From Burkholderiaceae bacterium (GTDB taxonomy: Bacteria > Pseudomonadota > Gammaproteobacteria > Burkholderiales > Burkholderiaceae_C), in the NCBI GenBank assembly GCA_031253795.1, contig JAIRVR010000031.1:62001-126000 (forward strand): DNA of 64,000 nucleotides. The letters are read 5' to 3'. Each line of letters begins with the position of its first letter. The first letter of the stretch is position 1. The translations under genes were made by a program, and so were the position numbers. Under the pieces are notes generated by a model. That model saw only the letters and a list, made by a program, of their open reading frames with translations. It was not told where the DNA came from and searched no databases. Positions 18,594 to 27,445 of the stretch are shown here, one piece after another.

Positions 18594-19736
18594 TCAAAGA
18601 GTCCTAGCGATGATCTCCTTCATGATCTCGTCGCTCCCCCCGTAGATGCGTCCGATGCGTGCATCGGTCCATGCACGGCCGACCTGGTATTCGGCCATGT
18701 AGCCGTAGCCGCCGTGCAGCTGCAGAAACTCGTCGAGCAGACGGTTTTGCAGCGCCGTGGCATTGAGCTTGACCATGGCGGCGCGGTCCGGCGTGAGCGC
18801 GCGGCGCAGGTGCAGGGCAATGCAGTCGTCCACGAAGATGCGCAGCATGGTGGCCCGTGCCTTGGCCTCGGCGAGCTTGAAGCGCGTGTTCTGGAAATCG
18901 AACACGGGCTGGCCGAAGGCCTTGCGCTCGCGCGTGTAGGCAATGGTCTTGTGCAGGAAGGCCTCCAGTGAGGCGGCCGCGCGCACGGCCACCACCAGGC
19001 GCTCCTGGGCCAGCTCGTGCATCAGGTACCTGAAACCCGCGTTCTCCTCGCCCAGCAGGTGGTCGGCGGGCACGCGCACGTTGTCGAAGAACAGCTCCGA
19101 GGTGTCCTGGGCCATGAGGCCGATCTTCTCCAGCCTGCGCCCCTTGGAAAAGCCCGGCGTGCCGTCCTCGACCACGATCAGCGACACACCCTTGGCGCCC
19201 ATCTCGGGCGCAGTCTTGGCCACGACGATGACCAGTTCGGAATTGATCCCGTTGGTGATGAAGGTCTTCTGGCCGTTGAGCACGTAGTGGTCGCCCTCGC
19301 GTCGCGCCGTGGTGCGCACGGATTTCAGGTCGCTGCCCGCGCCGGGCTCGGTCATGGCGATGGCGCCGATCATCTCGCCCGCGGCCATGCGCGGCAGCCA
19401 GCGATCCTTCTGCGCCTTGCTGCCGTAGGCATGGATGTAGGGTGCGACGATGTCCGAATGCAGTGGAAAGCCCAGGCCGCTGGCCCCGGTGCGTGCGATC
19501 TCCTCCAGCAGCACGGCCGCATGGCCGAAATCGCCCCCGCCGCCATAGGGTTCGGGCAGCATGGGGTTGAGCAGGCCTTCGCGCCCTGCCTTGCGCCAGA
19601 CTTCCTTCGGGACGATGCCCTGGCGCTCCCATTCGGCATGGTGGGGAACGATCTCGCGCTCGAAGAAACGGCGGGCCTGCTCGCGGAACTGTTCATGGTC
19701 TTCGCGGTAGACGGTGCGCTCGGTCAGGTCTTGCAT
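18594..19736 (-). CDS. Acyl-CoA dehydrogenase
   Basis: A 380-residue FAD enzyme that makes the alpha,beta double bond in acyl-CoA. Family signatures: [23 protein letters not shown] (FAD/substrate binding), [39 protein letters not shown], and the C-terminal [39 protein letters not shown], where the glutamate of GGSDEIM-type motif is usual. The first residues [18 protein letters not shown] are typical. It is 40 bp behind the acyl-CoA ligase in the same direction. Chain length or branching preference cannot be read from sequence. Confidence 0.93.
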   Translation of the reverse strand: MQDLTERTVYREDHEQFREQARRFFEREIVPHHAEWERQGIVPKEVWRKAGREGLLNPMLPEPYGGGGDFGHAAVLLEEIARTGASGLGFPLHSDIVAPYIHAYGSKAQKDRWLPRMAAGEMIGAIAMTEPGAGSDLKSVRTTARREGDHYVLNGQKTFITNGINSELVIVVAKTAPEMGAKGVSLIVVEDGTPGFSKGRRLEKIGLMAQDTSELFFDNVRVPADHLLGEENAGFRYLMHELAQERLVVAVRAAASLEAFLHKTIAYTRERKAFGQPVFDFQNTRFKLAEAKARATMLRIFVDDCIALHLRRALTPDRAAMVKLNATALQNRLLDEFLQLHGGYGYMAEYQVGRAWTDARIGRIYGGSDEIMKEIIARTL

Positions 19737-19776
19737 GGGCGGTTTCCCGTAGAAGTCAGTGAAGAAAGCGTGGGGC

Positions 19777-21345
19777 TCAGCGCAGGGAAAAGCCGGCCAG
19801 GGGTTGATCGCGCAAGCGGTCCTTGAGCACGCGCCGCAGCAGCTTGCCCGTGGGCAGGCGTGGCAGTTCGTCCACGAACTGCAGGCGCTGCGGGCGCTTG
19901 AGACGCGACAGCCCGGCGCCGGCCTCGGCGACGATGGCGCGCGCGGTCTCGGCACTGGGCGAATGGCCCTGGCGCAGCACGACCACGGCCATGGGCTGTT
20001 CGCCGAAATCGGGCTCGGGCACGCCGACCACGGCGACCTCGCGTACGGCGGGGTGGGTGGCCAGCGCGTTCTCTATTTCCTGGGGGTAGAGGTTGACGCC
20101 GCCCGACAGGATGAGGTCGGCACGCCGGTCGCTGAGAAACAGGTAGCCTTCCTCGTCCACATGGCCCAGGTCGCCGTAGGTGGCCCAGCCGCGCTCGTCG
20201 ATGGCCTCGCGTGTCTTGGCGGGGTCGTTGAGGTAGGCGAAGGGCGCCACGCCGGAGAAGAAGACGCGGCCGATCTCGCCCGGCAGCAGTTCCCGCCCGT
20301 CCTCGCCCACGATGTGCAGCCGCCCATGGCTGGCACGGCCCACCGAACCGGGGCGCTGTCGCCATTCGGCGGAGTTGATCAAGGTGATGCCGCAACCCTC
20401 CGAGCCCGCGTAGTACTCCAGCAGGATGTCGCCCCACCAGTCCAGCAGCGCCTGCTTGACGGCCACCGGGCAGGGCGCGGCCGCATGGATGGCGCAGCGG
20501 TGGCTGGACAGGTCGTAGCCGTGCCGCACCTCCTCGGGCAGCTGCAGCAGGCGGCCCAGCATGGTCGGCACCCACTGGCTGTGCGTGATGCGGTAGCGCT
20601 CGATCAGCGCCAGCGACTGCTGGGCATCGAAGCGCGCGGTGATCACCACCGAGCCACCGCCATCCAGCGTGCGCACGCAGTAGCGCAGCGGCGCCGCGTG
20701 GTACAGCGGCGCGGGCGACAGGTAGACCGTGTCGGCATCAAAACCCATGTTGCGCTGCCAGGACAGGAATTCGGGGTCGGGCTGCTCGCGGTAGACAGGC
20801 GCGGGCAAGGCCTTCCTGATGCCCTTGGGCCGGCCCGTGGTGCCCGAGGAGTACAGCAGGTCGCGCCCCAGCGGGCGGCTGGACAGGTCTATGGGCTCGG
20901 GGTTCTGCGCACGCCATGCGGACAGCGCTTCGGCCAGCGAGGCCAGGCCTGCGGCCGGATCGGCGGCATCCACCGGATCCACCGAATGGCGGCGCTGCAC
21001 CGGCGCGTCCTGCAGTTGCGCCGCCGTGGCGGCCGAGGCGAAAACCTGGCTCGCACCGCTGTCACCCAGGATGTAGGCCACCTCGGGCGCCGTCAGGTGG
21101 GTGCTGATCACCACCACGTACAGGCCCGCCAGGCGCGCGGCCAGCACCAGCTCCAGGATTTCCACGCGGTTTTCCATCAGCACGGCCACGGTGTCGCCGG
21201 CGGCCAGCCCCTGGCCGGCCATCCACTGCGCGATCTCGCGCGAGCGCCGCGCCAGCGCACCGGCCGTGTGCTGCTCGCCGCTGTCGCCCATGGTCAATGC
21301 GATGCGGTCGGGCCGGGCATCGGCCCAGCGATGGAAGTCATGCAC
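19777..21345 (-). CDS. Acyl-CoA synthetase (AMP-forming)
   Basis: A 522-residue ANL-superfamily ligase that activates a carboxylic acid as acyl-AMP and then CoA thioester. Motifs: P-loop-like LLYSSGTTGRPKGI (residues ~165-178), YYAGSEGCG (A5), WATYGDLGHVDEEGYLFLSDRRADLILSGGVNLYPQEIE (A7-A8 hinge), and LPRLPTGKLLRRVLKD with the catalytic Lys (A10). It is the first gene of the minus-strand pair with the dehydrogenase, and it diverges from the thiolase operon. It probably starts the catabolism of the compound imported with the Bug protein at 23526. Confidence 0.93.
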   Translation of the reverse strand: MHDFHRWADARPDRIALTMGDSGEQHTAGALARRSREIAQWMAGQGLAAGDTVAVLMENRVEILELVLAARLAGLYVVVISTHLTAPEVAYILGDSGASQVFASAATAAQLQDAPVQRRHSVDPVDAADPAAGLASLAEALSAWRAQNPEPIDLSSRPLGRDLLYSSGTTGRPKGIRKALPAPVYREQPDPEFLSWQRNMGFDADTVYLSPAPLYHAAPLRYCVRTLDGGGSVVITARFDAQQSLALIERYRITHSQWVPTMLGRLLQLPEEVRHGYDLSSHRCAIHAAAPCPVAVKQALLDWWGDILLEYYAGSEGCGITLINSAEWRQRPGSVGRASHGRLHIVGEDGRELLPGEIGRVFFSGVAPFAYLNDPAKTREAIDERGWATYGDLGHVDEEGYLFLSDRRADLILSGGVNLYPQEIENALATHPAVREVAVVGVPEPDFGEQPMAVVVLRQGHSPSAETARAIVAEAGAGLSRLKRPQRLQFVDELPRLPTGKLLRRVLKDRLRDQPLAGFSLR

Positions 21346-21504
21346 ACATGTCTCCTATTTTTTTGAATCCAATGTCTCGAATTTCATTTATCCATGCCCA
21401 GTATTTTTCTTTCTTCACGATTTTTCATCCGGGAAAACGCTTTGATCAATCAATTTTTTGAGATTTATCATTCATTTCATGAACCACCAGTCTCATAAAT
21501 CAAC
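21346..21504. promoter_or_regulatory. Divergent promoter region with repeated TCTC-type motifs
   Basis: This 159-bp AT-rich gap separates the acyl-CoA ligase and thiolase starts. TGTCTCGAATTTC (21373-21385), GAGATTTAT (from 21460) and TCTCATAAATC (from 21491) are related. The last two form an inverted repeat around the thiolase start region. A very similar TGTCTCAATTTTCGAG lies upstream of the IclR gene at 26465-26480, suggesting a shared operator. Confidence 0.45.
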
Positions 21505-22683
21505 ATGAACACTCCCGTCATCGTCGACGCCATCCGCAGCCCCATGGCCCGGGCCAAGCCCGACGGCGCCCTGGCCCAGCTCCACCCGGTCGATCTGCTG
21601 AGCCAGGTGCTGGAGCAGCTTGTGCAGCGCAACCGCATCGACCCCGGAGCGGTGGATGACGTGATCACCGGCTGCGTGAGCCAGGCGGGCGAGCAGGCCG
21701 GCACGCCCGGCCGCCTGGCCTGGCTGGCCGCGGGCCTGCCGGCCCATGTGCCCTCCACCACCATCGACCGCAAATGCGGATCGAGCCAGCAGGCCGTGCA
21801 CTTCGCCGTGCAGGCCATCATGTCGGGCACGCAGGACATCGTGATCGCCTGTGGAGTGGAGTCCATGAGCCGCGTGCCCATGGGCAGTTCGCGCATGGGG
21901 CAGAGCACCACGGGCGCGCGCTTCGATGCACGCTTTGCGCCGGGGCTGGTCGGCCAGGGCATCTCGGCCGACCTGGTCGCCGCGCGCTGGGGCCTCGGCC
22001 GCGAGGAACTCGATGCCTATGCCGCGCGCTCCCACCAGCACGCCCATGCGGCACAGTCGGAGGGCAGGTTCGCGCGCGAGATCGTGGGCATCACTACCCC
22101 CGCCGGCCGCGTCGCGGCCGACGAGACCATCCGCCCGGGCACCAGCGTGGAGAAGCTGGCCACGCTCAAGGCCGTGTTCCAGAACGAGGAGCTGTCGGCG
22201 CGCTTTCCACAGATCCGCTGGCACACCACGGCCGGCAATGCCTCGCAGATGACCGACGGCGCCGGCGCCATGCTGCTGATGAGCGAACAGCGCGCCCGGC
22301 AGCTGGGCCTGCGCCCGCGCGCGCGCTTCGTGGCGCTGGACGTGGTGGGGGACGATCCGCTGTACATGCTCACGGCGCCGATTCCCGCCACGCGGCGCGT
22401 GCTGGCCAAGGCCGGCATGCAGCTGGACCAGATAGCCCACTACGAGATCAATGAGGCCTTCGCCTCCGTGCCCCTGGCATGGCAAAAGGAACTGGGCGCC
22501 GACCCCGAGCGGCTGAACCCGCGCGGCGGCGCCATCGCCCTGGGCCATCCGCTGGGCGCCTCGGGTATCCGCCTGATGACCACCATGCTGCACGCGCTGG
22601 AGGACAGCGGCGGGCGCTACGGCCTGCAATCCATGTGCGAGGCCGGTGGCATGGCCAACGCCACCATCATCGAACGCCTGTGA
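21505..22683 (+). CDS. Acetyl-CoA acyltransferase (thiolase)
   Basis: A 392-residue thiolase that cleaves 3-ketoacyl-CoA with CoA. Active-site features: STTIDRKCGSSQQAVHFAVQ with nucleophilic Cys near residue 90, GVESMSRVPMGS, NEAFASVPLAW, GGAIALGHPLGASGIRL with catalytic His, and CEAGGMANATIIERL with the second Cys. The length is standard. It heads a plus-strand operon thiolase-SDR-Bug-CoA transferase with gaps of 16-40 bp. Confidence 0.95.
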   Translation: MNTPVIVDAIRSPMARAKPDGALAQLHPVDLLSQVLEQLVQRNRIDPGAVDDVITGCVSQAGEQAGTPGRLAWLAAGLPAHVPSTTIDRKCGSSQQAVHFAVQAIMSGTQDIVIACGVESMSRVPMGSSRMGQSTTGARFDARFAPGLVGQGISADLVAARWGLGREELDAYAARSHQHAHAAQSEGRFAREIVGITTPAGRVAADETIRPGTSVEKLATLKAVFQNEELSARFPQIRWHTTAGNASQMTDGAGAMLLMSEQRARQLGLRPRARFVALDVVGDDPLYMLTAPIPATRRVLAKAGMQLDQIAHYEINEAFASVPLAWQKELGADPERLNPRGGAIALGHPLGASGIRLMTTMLHALEDSGGRYGLQSMCEAGGMANATIIERL

Positions 22684-22705
22684 GCCGGGCCCCGGAGACA
22701 CATCC

Positions 22706-23485
22706 ATGAAACTGCAAGAGAACATGACGGCCCTGGTGACGGGCGGCGTATCGGGCCTGGGCGAGGCATCGGCCCTGGCGCTGCTGGAGCGCGGCCTGAA
22801 CGTGGTGGCGGTGGACCTGAACGAGGACCGCGGCGCCGCCATGGTGGACGCGGCCCGCCAGCGCCATGGCAACCGCCTGCGCTTCGTCAGGGCCGACGTG
22901 GCCGATGCCGGCCAGATGGCCGAGGCCATCGCCGCCGCCGAGGACTTCGGCGAATTCCGTGCCCTGGTGCACTGCGCTGGCGTAGGCGGTCCGCTGCGCC
23001 TGGTGGAGAAGGACGGCAGCCCCGGCTCGCTGGAAAAATATACGAACATCGTGCGCGTCAACCTGATCGGCAGCTTCAACACGCTGCGCCTGGCCGCCGC
23101 CAGCATGGCGCGCAACGACATCCTGGACGGCGAGCGCGGCGCCTGTGTGCTCACGGCCTCGGTGGCAGGCTACGAAGGGCAGATCGGCCAGATTCCCTAT
23201 GCCTCGGCCAAGGCCGGCATCATCGGCATGACGCTGGTGGCGGCACGCGACCTGGCATCGAAGATGATCCGCGTGTGCACCATCGCACCGGGCCTGTTCG
23301 ACACACCCATCCTCGCCAGGCTGCCCGAGAACATCCGCCAGTCGCTGGCCGCGTCCGTGCCCCACCCCGCGCGCCTGGGGCAGGCGCCCGAGTACGCGAT
23401 GACGGCGCTGCACATCCTGGAGAACGCCATGCTCAACGGCGAAACCATCCGCCTGGACGGAGCCATCCGCATGGCCCCGCGCTGA
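22706..23485 (+). CDS. SDR family dehydrogenase (3-hydroxyacyl-CoA type)
   Basis: A 259-residue short-chain dehydrogenase. The NAD site is ALVTGGVSGLGEASALALLERG, the acidic residue after strand 2 is VVAVDLNED (NAD preference), and the catalytic set is Ser in TASVAG, Tyr and Lys in YASAKAG. The APGLFDTPIL loop and overall sequence resemble type II 3-hydroxyacyl-CoA dehydrogenases (HSD17B10-like), fitting the beta-oxidation step just before the thiolase. The ATG at 22706 gives the usual N-terminus MKLQENMTALVTGG. Confidence 0.92.
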   Translation: MKLQENMTALVTGGVSGLGEASALALLERGLNVVAVDLNEDRGAAMVDAARQRHGNRLRFVRADVADAGQMAEAIAAAEDFGEFRALVHCAGVGGPLRLVEKDGSPGSLEKYTNIVRVNLIGSFNTLRLAAASMARNDILDGERGACVLTASVAGYEGQIGQIPYASAKAGIIGMTLVAARDLASKMIRVCTIAPGLFDTPILARLPENIRQSLAASVPHPARLGQAPEYAMTALHILENAMLNGETIRLDGAIRMAPR

Positions 23486-23525
23486 GCGGGGCCCGGGCCG
23501 GGGAAGAGCGCCAGGAGGAGACAGC

Positions 23526-24500
23526 ATGCACACACGCCGCACCCTGCTGGCCGCCGCACTGGTGTGCGCTGCCGGCCTCCCTCTGGCCGTCCGCGCCGCC
23601 GAGGCGTGGCCCGGCCGGCCCATCACCCTGGTCGTGCCCGGCGCCGCCGGCGGCTCGACCGACATTCCCGCGCGGCTGCTGGCGCAAAAGCTGGCCGAAC
23701 GGCTGGGCCAGCCCGTCATCGTGGACAACAGGCCCGGCGCGGGCGGCTCCATCGGCGCCAGCCAGGTCGCGCGGGCGCAGCCAGACGGCTACACGGTGCT
23801 GGTGGGCAATACGGGCTCCAACGCCATCAACTACACGGCCTACAAGAAGCTGCCGTACAGGAGCGAGGACTTCATCGCGCTGACGGACATGATCTCGTTC
23901 GCCAACGTGCTGGTCGTACCCCAGGCCTCGCCCGTGCGCTCGCTGGACGCGCTGCTGCGCGCTGCGCGGCAGGCGCCGGGCAAGCTGGCGTTCTCCTCGG
24001 CAGGCGTGGGCCAGACCACGCACCTGATGGGCGAGCTGCTGCGCGAGCGCACGGGCGTGGACGTGGTGCATGTGCCCTACCGGGGCTCGGCGCCGGCCAC
24101 GGCGGCCATCGTCTCGGGCGAGACGCAGTTCATGTTCGACAACCTCACGGCCTCGCTGGTTCATATCAAGGCGGGCAAGCTGCACCCCATCGCCGTCACG
24201 GGCGCCACGCGCGAGCACGAGCTGCCCGAGGTGCCCACGGCCACCGAGCTGGGGCTGCCGGACTTCAACAAGGTCGGCTGGATGGGTTTTTTCCTGCCCG
24301 CGCAGACGCCGCCCGCCGTGGTGCACAAGCTCACCGACAACCTTGTTGCCGTGCTCAGGGATCCCGAGGTGGTGCGCCGCTACCGGGAGCTGGGCGGGCG
24401 GCCCGGCGGCATGCCGCAGGCACAGTTCACCCAGCTCGTGGACAACGATCGCAGGAGCTGGGGCGCGCTGATCACCAGCCGGCAATTGCAACTGGATTGA
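23526..24500 (+). CDS. Bug/TctC family periplasmic binding protein
   Basis: A 324-residue exported binding protein. The signal peptide ends near LAVRAAEAWPGRP. Typical segments: ITLVVPGAAGGSTDIPARLLAQKLAERLG, VIVDNRPGAGGSIGASQVARAQPDGYT, HVPYRGSAPATAAIVSGE, LPEVPTATELGLP. A strong AGGAGG site precedes the ATG. Being inside the thiolase-SDR-CoA transferase operon, it is likely to bind the acid that this pathway degrades. No TctAB membrane genes are present. Confidence 0.93.
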   Translation: MHTRRTLLAAALVCAAGLPLAVRAAEAWPGRPITLVVPGAAGGSTDIPARLLAQKLAERLGQPVIVDNRPGAGGSIGASQVARAQPDGYTVLVGNTGSNAINYTAYKKLPYRSEDFIALTDMISFANVLVVPQASPVRSLDALLRAARQAPGKLAFSSAGVGQTTHLMGELLRERTGVDVVHVPYRGSAPATAAIVSGETQFMFDNLTASLVHIKAGKLHPIAVTGATREHELPEVPTATELGLPDFNKVGWMGFFLPAQTPPAVVHKLTDNLVAVLRDPEVVRRYRELGGRPGGMPQAQFTQLVDNDRRSWGALITSRQLQLD

Positions 24501-24516
24501 ACACCCTGGAGATGCG

Positions 24517-25635
24517 ATGAAAGTCCTGGACAGCGTGCGCGTGCTGGAGATCGGCGGCATAGGCCCGGGCCCGTTCTGCGCCATGCATCTGGCGGACCTG
24601 GGCGCGGATGTGGTTTCCATCGTGCGCCCCGAAGCGCAGCCGGCCGGCGCTGCCACAGTCTTGTCGCGCGGCAAGCGCTCCGTGTTCGCCGACCTCAAGT
24701 CGCCCGAGGGCCGGGAACTGGTGTTGGCCCTGGTGCGCGATGCCGACGCGCTGATCGAAGGCCTGCGACCCGGCACCATGGAGCGCCTGGGCCTGGGCCC
24801 GGACAGCTGTCTGGCCCTCAACCCGCGCCTGGTCTATGGCCGCATGACGGGCTGGGGCCAGGACGGGCCGCTGGCGCATTCCGCCGGGCACGACAACAAC
24901 TATGCAGCGGTCTCGGGCGCGCTCTGGGGCAGCTCTCCGGCCGATACGCGGCCCGTGTCGCCATTCGCCACCTTGGGCGATATTGGTGGCGGTGCCATGT
25001 ATCTCATGACGGGGCTGCTGGCCGGCATCGTGCAGGCACGCGCCACCGGACGCGGCACGGTGGTGGACGCGGCCATCGTCGATGGCGCGGCCCACATGCT
25101 CAACCTCATGCTGCACGCGCGCCAGCGCGGGCTGGTGGCCGATGAGCGCGGTGCAAGCATCCATGACAGCGCCCCGTTCTACGAGACCTATGCCTGCGCC
25201 GACGGGACCTTCATCACGCTGGGCGCCATCGAGCCGCCATTCCACGCCCTGCTGCTGCACAAACTGGGCCTGGCCGATGCCCCTGCATTCCAGGGTGCGC
25301 AGTGGGATCGCAGTGCCTGGCCTGCGCGGCGCGGTCAGCTGCAGGCGCTGTTCGCCTCGCAGCCGCGCGCCCACTGGCAGCATCTGCTGGAAGGCACGGA
25401 CGCCTGCTTCGGCGCCGTGCTCAGCCCCGTGCAGGCGGCCCGCCATCCCCACATGCAGGCACGGGGCGTCTACCTGGAGCCCGATGGTGACGCCCTTCAG
25501 GCCGCCCCTGCGCCACGATTCGACGGCCAGGCCTATGCGCCCGGACCCGCCAGCCACGCAGGTGCGGACACCGCCGATGTGCTGGACAAGGTGCGCAGCG
25601 GATGCGCGCAGCAGGTCTGGCGCGGCGTCCGCTGA
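24517..25635 (+). CDS. CaiB/BaiF family CoA transferase or acyl-CoA racemase
   Basis: A 372-residue class III CoA transferase fold protein. Segments such as RVLEIGGIGPGPFCAMHLADLGADVVSIVRPE, RGKRSVFADLKSPEGRELVLALVRDADALIEGLRPGTMERLGLG, and YGRMTGWGQDGPLAHSAGHDNNYAAVSGAL match alpha-methylacyl-CoA racemases particularly well (GHD(I/N)NY-type motif). If a racemase, it would fit degradation of a methyl-branched acid. It is the last gene of the operon, 16 bp after the Bug gene. Racemase versus transferase is not settled by sequence. Confidence 0.88.
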   Translation: MKVLDSVRVLEIGGIGPGPFCAMHLADLGADVVSIVRPEAQPAGAATVLSRGKRSVFADLKSPEGRELVLALVRDADALIEGLRPGTMERLGLGPDSCLALNPRLVYGRMTGWGQDGPLAHSAGHDNNYAAVSGALWGSSPADTRPVSPFATLGDIGGGAMYLMTGLLAGIVQARATGRGTVVDAAIVDGAAHMLNLMLHARQRGLVADERGASIHDSAPFYETYACADGTFITLGAIEPPFHALLLHKLGLADAPAFQGAQWDRSAWPARRGQLQALFASQPRAHWQHLLEGTDACFGAVLSPVQAARHPHMQARGVYLEPDGDALQAAPAPRFDGQAYAPGPASHAGADTADVLDKVRSGCAQQVWRGVR

Positions 25636-25648
25636 TTCAGAACGGCCC

Positions 25649-26431
25649 TCAGGACAGGCTGGAGGCGCCCAACATGCCTTCCACCAACCGCACCAGCGTG
25701 ATCAGACGCGGACCGGCATCGCCTTCCAGTTCGCGGCTTTGCGGACTGTAGATGGGCAGCGAAACCGAGAACACCCAGTACTCTCCGTCCTGGGCCGCCG
25801 ACATGGGCACGGCAATGGACTGGATCTCGCGGTGCAGGTCGCCATGGCTGCGGCAAAAGCCATGCTCGGCCAGGTCGCGGCGGGCATCGTCCAGGCGCTC
25901 GCGCAGCTGCTGCGCGCGCACGGGGTCGCCGGCCTGCAGCTCGGCGATGAAGGCCTCGCGCTCGGTCTCGGGCAGGCTCAGCAGGTAGGCGCGGCCCGTG
26001 GCCGTGCGCGACAGCGAGATGTGCACGCCGATCTCGGGCAGGAAGACCTTGTTGGCCAACCCGTTGGCCAGCTCCACCAGGCACAGCTGCCGGCCATGGC
26101 CCACGGCCAGCTGGATCTGGCCGCCCAGGTGATTGGCCAGTTCCTGCATGTGCGGCCGCGCGAACTGGCGCATGTGCATGCGTGCCAGCACGGGCGAAGA
26201 CAGGTTCAGCAACCCCACGCCCGGCACGTACTTGGACAGGCGCTCCGAATAGCGCATCAGGTTCAGCTCGCACAGCGTGTCGATCAGCCGGAACAGCGTG
26301 GGCTTGGGCAGGCCTGTCATCTCCATCAGTTCACGTGCGCTGAGTTCCTGATGCTTGTTGGAAAAGCACTGGAGGACGGAGACTCCGCGCACCAGGGCGG
26401 CAACCAGCTTGCCACTGTCTTCTGAATTCAT
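25649..26431 (-). CDS. IclR family transcriptional regulator
   Basis: A 260-residue IclR regulator: N-terminal winged helix (VSVLQCFSNKHQELSARELMEMTGLPKPTLFRLIDTLCELNLMRYSERLSKYVPG, residues ~15-75) and the effector-binding domain (IGVHISLSRTATGRAYLLSLPETEREAFI). It is convergent with the CoA-transferase gene, 13 bp apart. The presence of a shared TGTCTC-AATTT motif upstream of itself and in the ligase/thiolase gap suggests it controls the acyl-CoA cluster. Confidence 0.92.
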   Translation of the reverse strand: MNSEDSGKLVAALVRGVSVLQCFSNKHQELSARELMEMTGLPKPTLFRLIDTLCELNLMRYSERLSKYVPGVGLLNLSSPVLARMHMRQFARPHMQELANHLGGQIQLAVGHGRQLCLVELANGLANKVFLPEIGVHISLSRTATGRAYLLSLPETEREAFIAELQAGDPVRAQQLRERLDDARRDLAEHGFCRSHGDLHREIQSIAVPMSAAQDGEYWVFSVSLPIYSPQSRELEGDAGPRLITLVRLVEGMLGASSLS

Positions 26432-26464
26432 GGATCAATGAAGGACTGCGAAAGATGAAACGAT

Positions 26465-26480
26465 TGTCTCAATTTTCGAG
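26465..26480 (-). promoter_or_regulatory. Candidate IclR operator
   Basis: TGTCTCAATTTTCGAG contains the inverted arms CTC and GAG around an AT-rich core. It lies 34 bp upstream of the IclR start and resembles motifs in the 21346-21504 gap. Confidence 0.4.
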
Positions 26481-26586
26481 GTGATGCGACACGATTTTCC
26501 AGATACGGGCGCAGTGCAAACCCGGATCCACCGCTTGCCCCAGGTCATGGACATGACACGGCACAATCGGTGCATGCCCTGGCGCA

Positions 26587-27441
26587 ATGCGCCAGCACCA
26601 CCAGACAAAGCCCGCCGTGTCCGAACCGCTCCCCGCCGCCCCATCCCTTGCGCCGCCAGACTACGACGCCTTCCTGCGCGACCACGTGCTGAGCCAGCCC
26701 CTGAGCATCCAGCGCTATGACCGGGGCGACGAAACCATCTGGGTCAAGCGCGCGGGCGCCAGCAATCCGGCCTGGCGCTACCGGGCCCTGGCCATGCTGG
26801 CCGCCTGCCTGCGCCTGCCCGTGCTGCGGCCCGTGCCCAATCCCGGCGGCCACGAGGCCATACGCACCGAGGTGCGCCGCCTGCGCCAGCTGGCCCGGCG
26901 CGGCCTGCGCGTGCCCGCCGTGCTGGCCGAATGCGAGGACGGCTTCGCCATGCGCCACCTGGGAAGCCCCGGCGTGGAGGCCCCCTCGCTGGGCAATGCC
27001 ATGGAGGCCGTCCTGCCCCGGGGCGACGGCACCACGCTGGCACTGTGGCTACAGGGCCTGGCCACGCTGCAGCAGGTACACGCCAGCGGCGACTGCCTGA
27101 GCCAGGCCTTTGCCCGCAACATGGTCTGCTGCGCCGATGGCGTGATCGGCTTCATCGACTTCGAGGACGACCCCGCCGCCCACCTGCCCCTGCCGCTGTG
27201 CCGCGTGCGCGATGCGCTGTGCTATGCCCATTCCACGGCCTGGATACTGGCAAAGGCCGACGCCATGCCTGCGGCGCGCACCGCCTGGCGGGACTTCGTG
27301 CAGGCCATGGAACCCGAAACCCGCGCTTTGATGGAGAGCACCACCCGGCAACTGGGCTGGGTGCGCCACCTGCCCGAAAGCCGCCGCCTGGGCCGCGACA
27401 TGCAGCGCGTGCGCATGGCCTACACGCTGGTGACGCCTTAG
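26587..27441 (+). CDS. Kinase-like fold protein, function unknown
   Basis: A 284-residue protein resembling lipopolysaccharide/aminoglycoside kinase-like folds. Recognisable parts: DETIWVKRAG (candidate ATP-binding Lys), a middle helix region, ARNMVCCADGVIGFIDFEDDP, which looks like the Asn of a catalytic loop followed by the metal-binding DFE motif, and an Arg-rich tail. The usual H-x-D of the catalytic loop is not visible; instead DCLSQAFARN has Asp and Asn eight residues apart, so it may be inactive or unusual. GTG at 26617 is an alternative start. It is convergent with the IclR gene at 27446, with four bases between stops. Confidence 0.55.
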   Translation: MRQHHQTKPAVSEPLPAAPSLAPPDYDAFLRDHVLSQPLSIQRYDRGDETIWVKRAGASNPAWRYRALAMLAACLRLPVLRPVPNPGGHEAIRTEVRRLRQLARRGLRVPAVLAECEDGFAMRHLGSPGVEAPSLGNAMEAVLPRGDGTTLALWLQGLATLQQVHASGDCLSQAFARNMVCCADGVIGFIDFEDDPAAHLPLPLCRVRDALCYAHSTAWILAKADAMPAARTAWRDFVQAMEPETRALMESTTRQLGWVRHLPESRRLGRDMQRVRMAYTLVTP

Positions 27442-27445
27442 CGGA

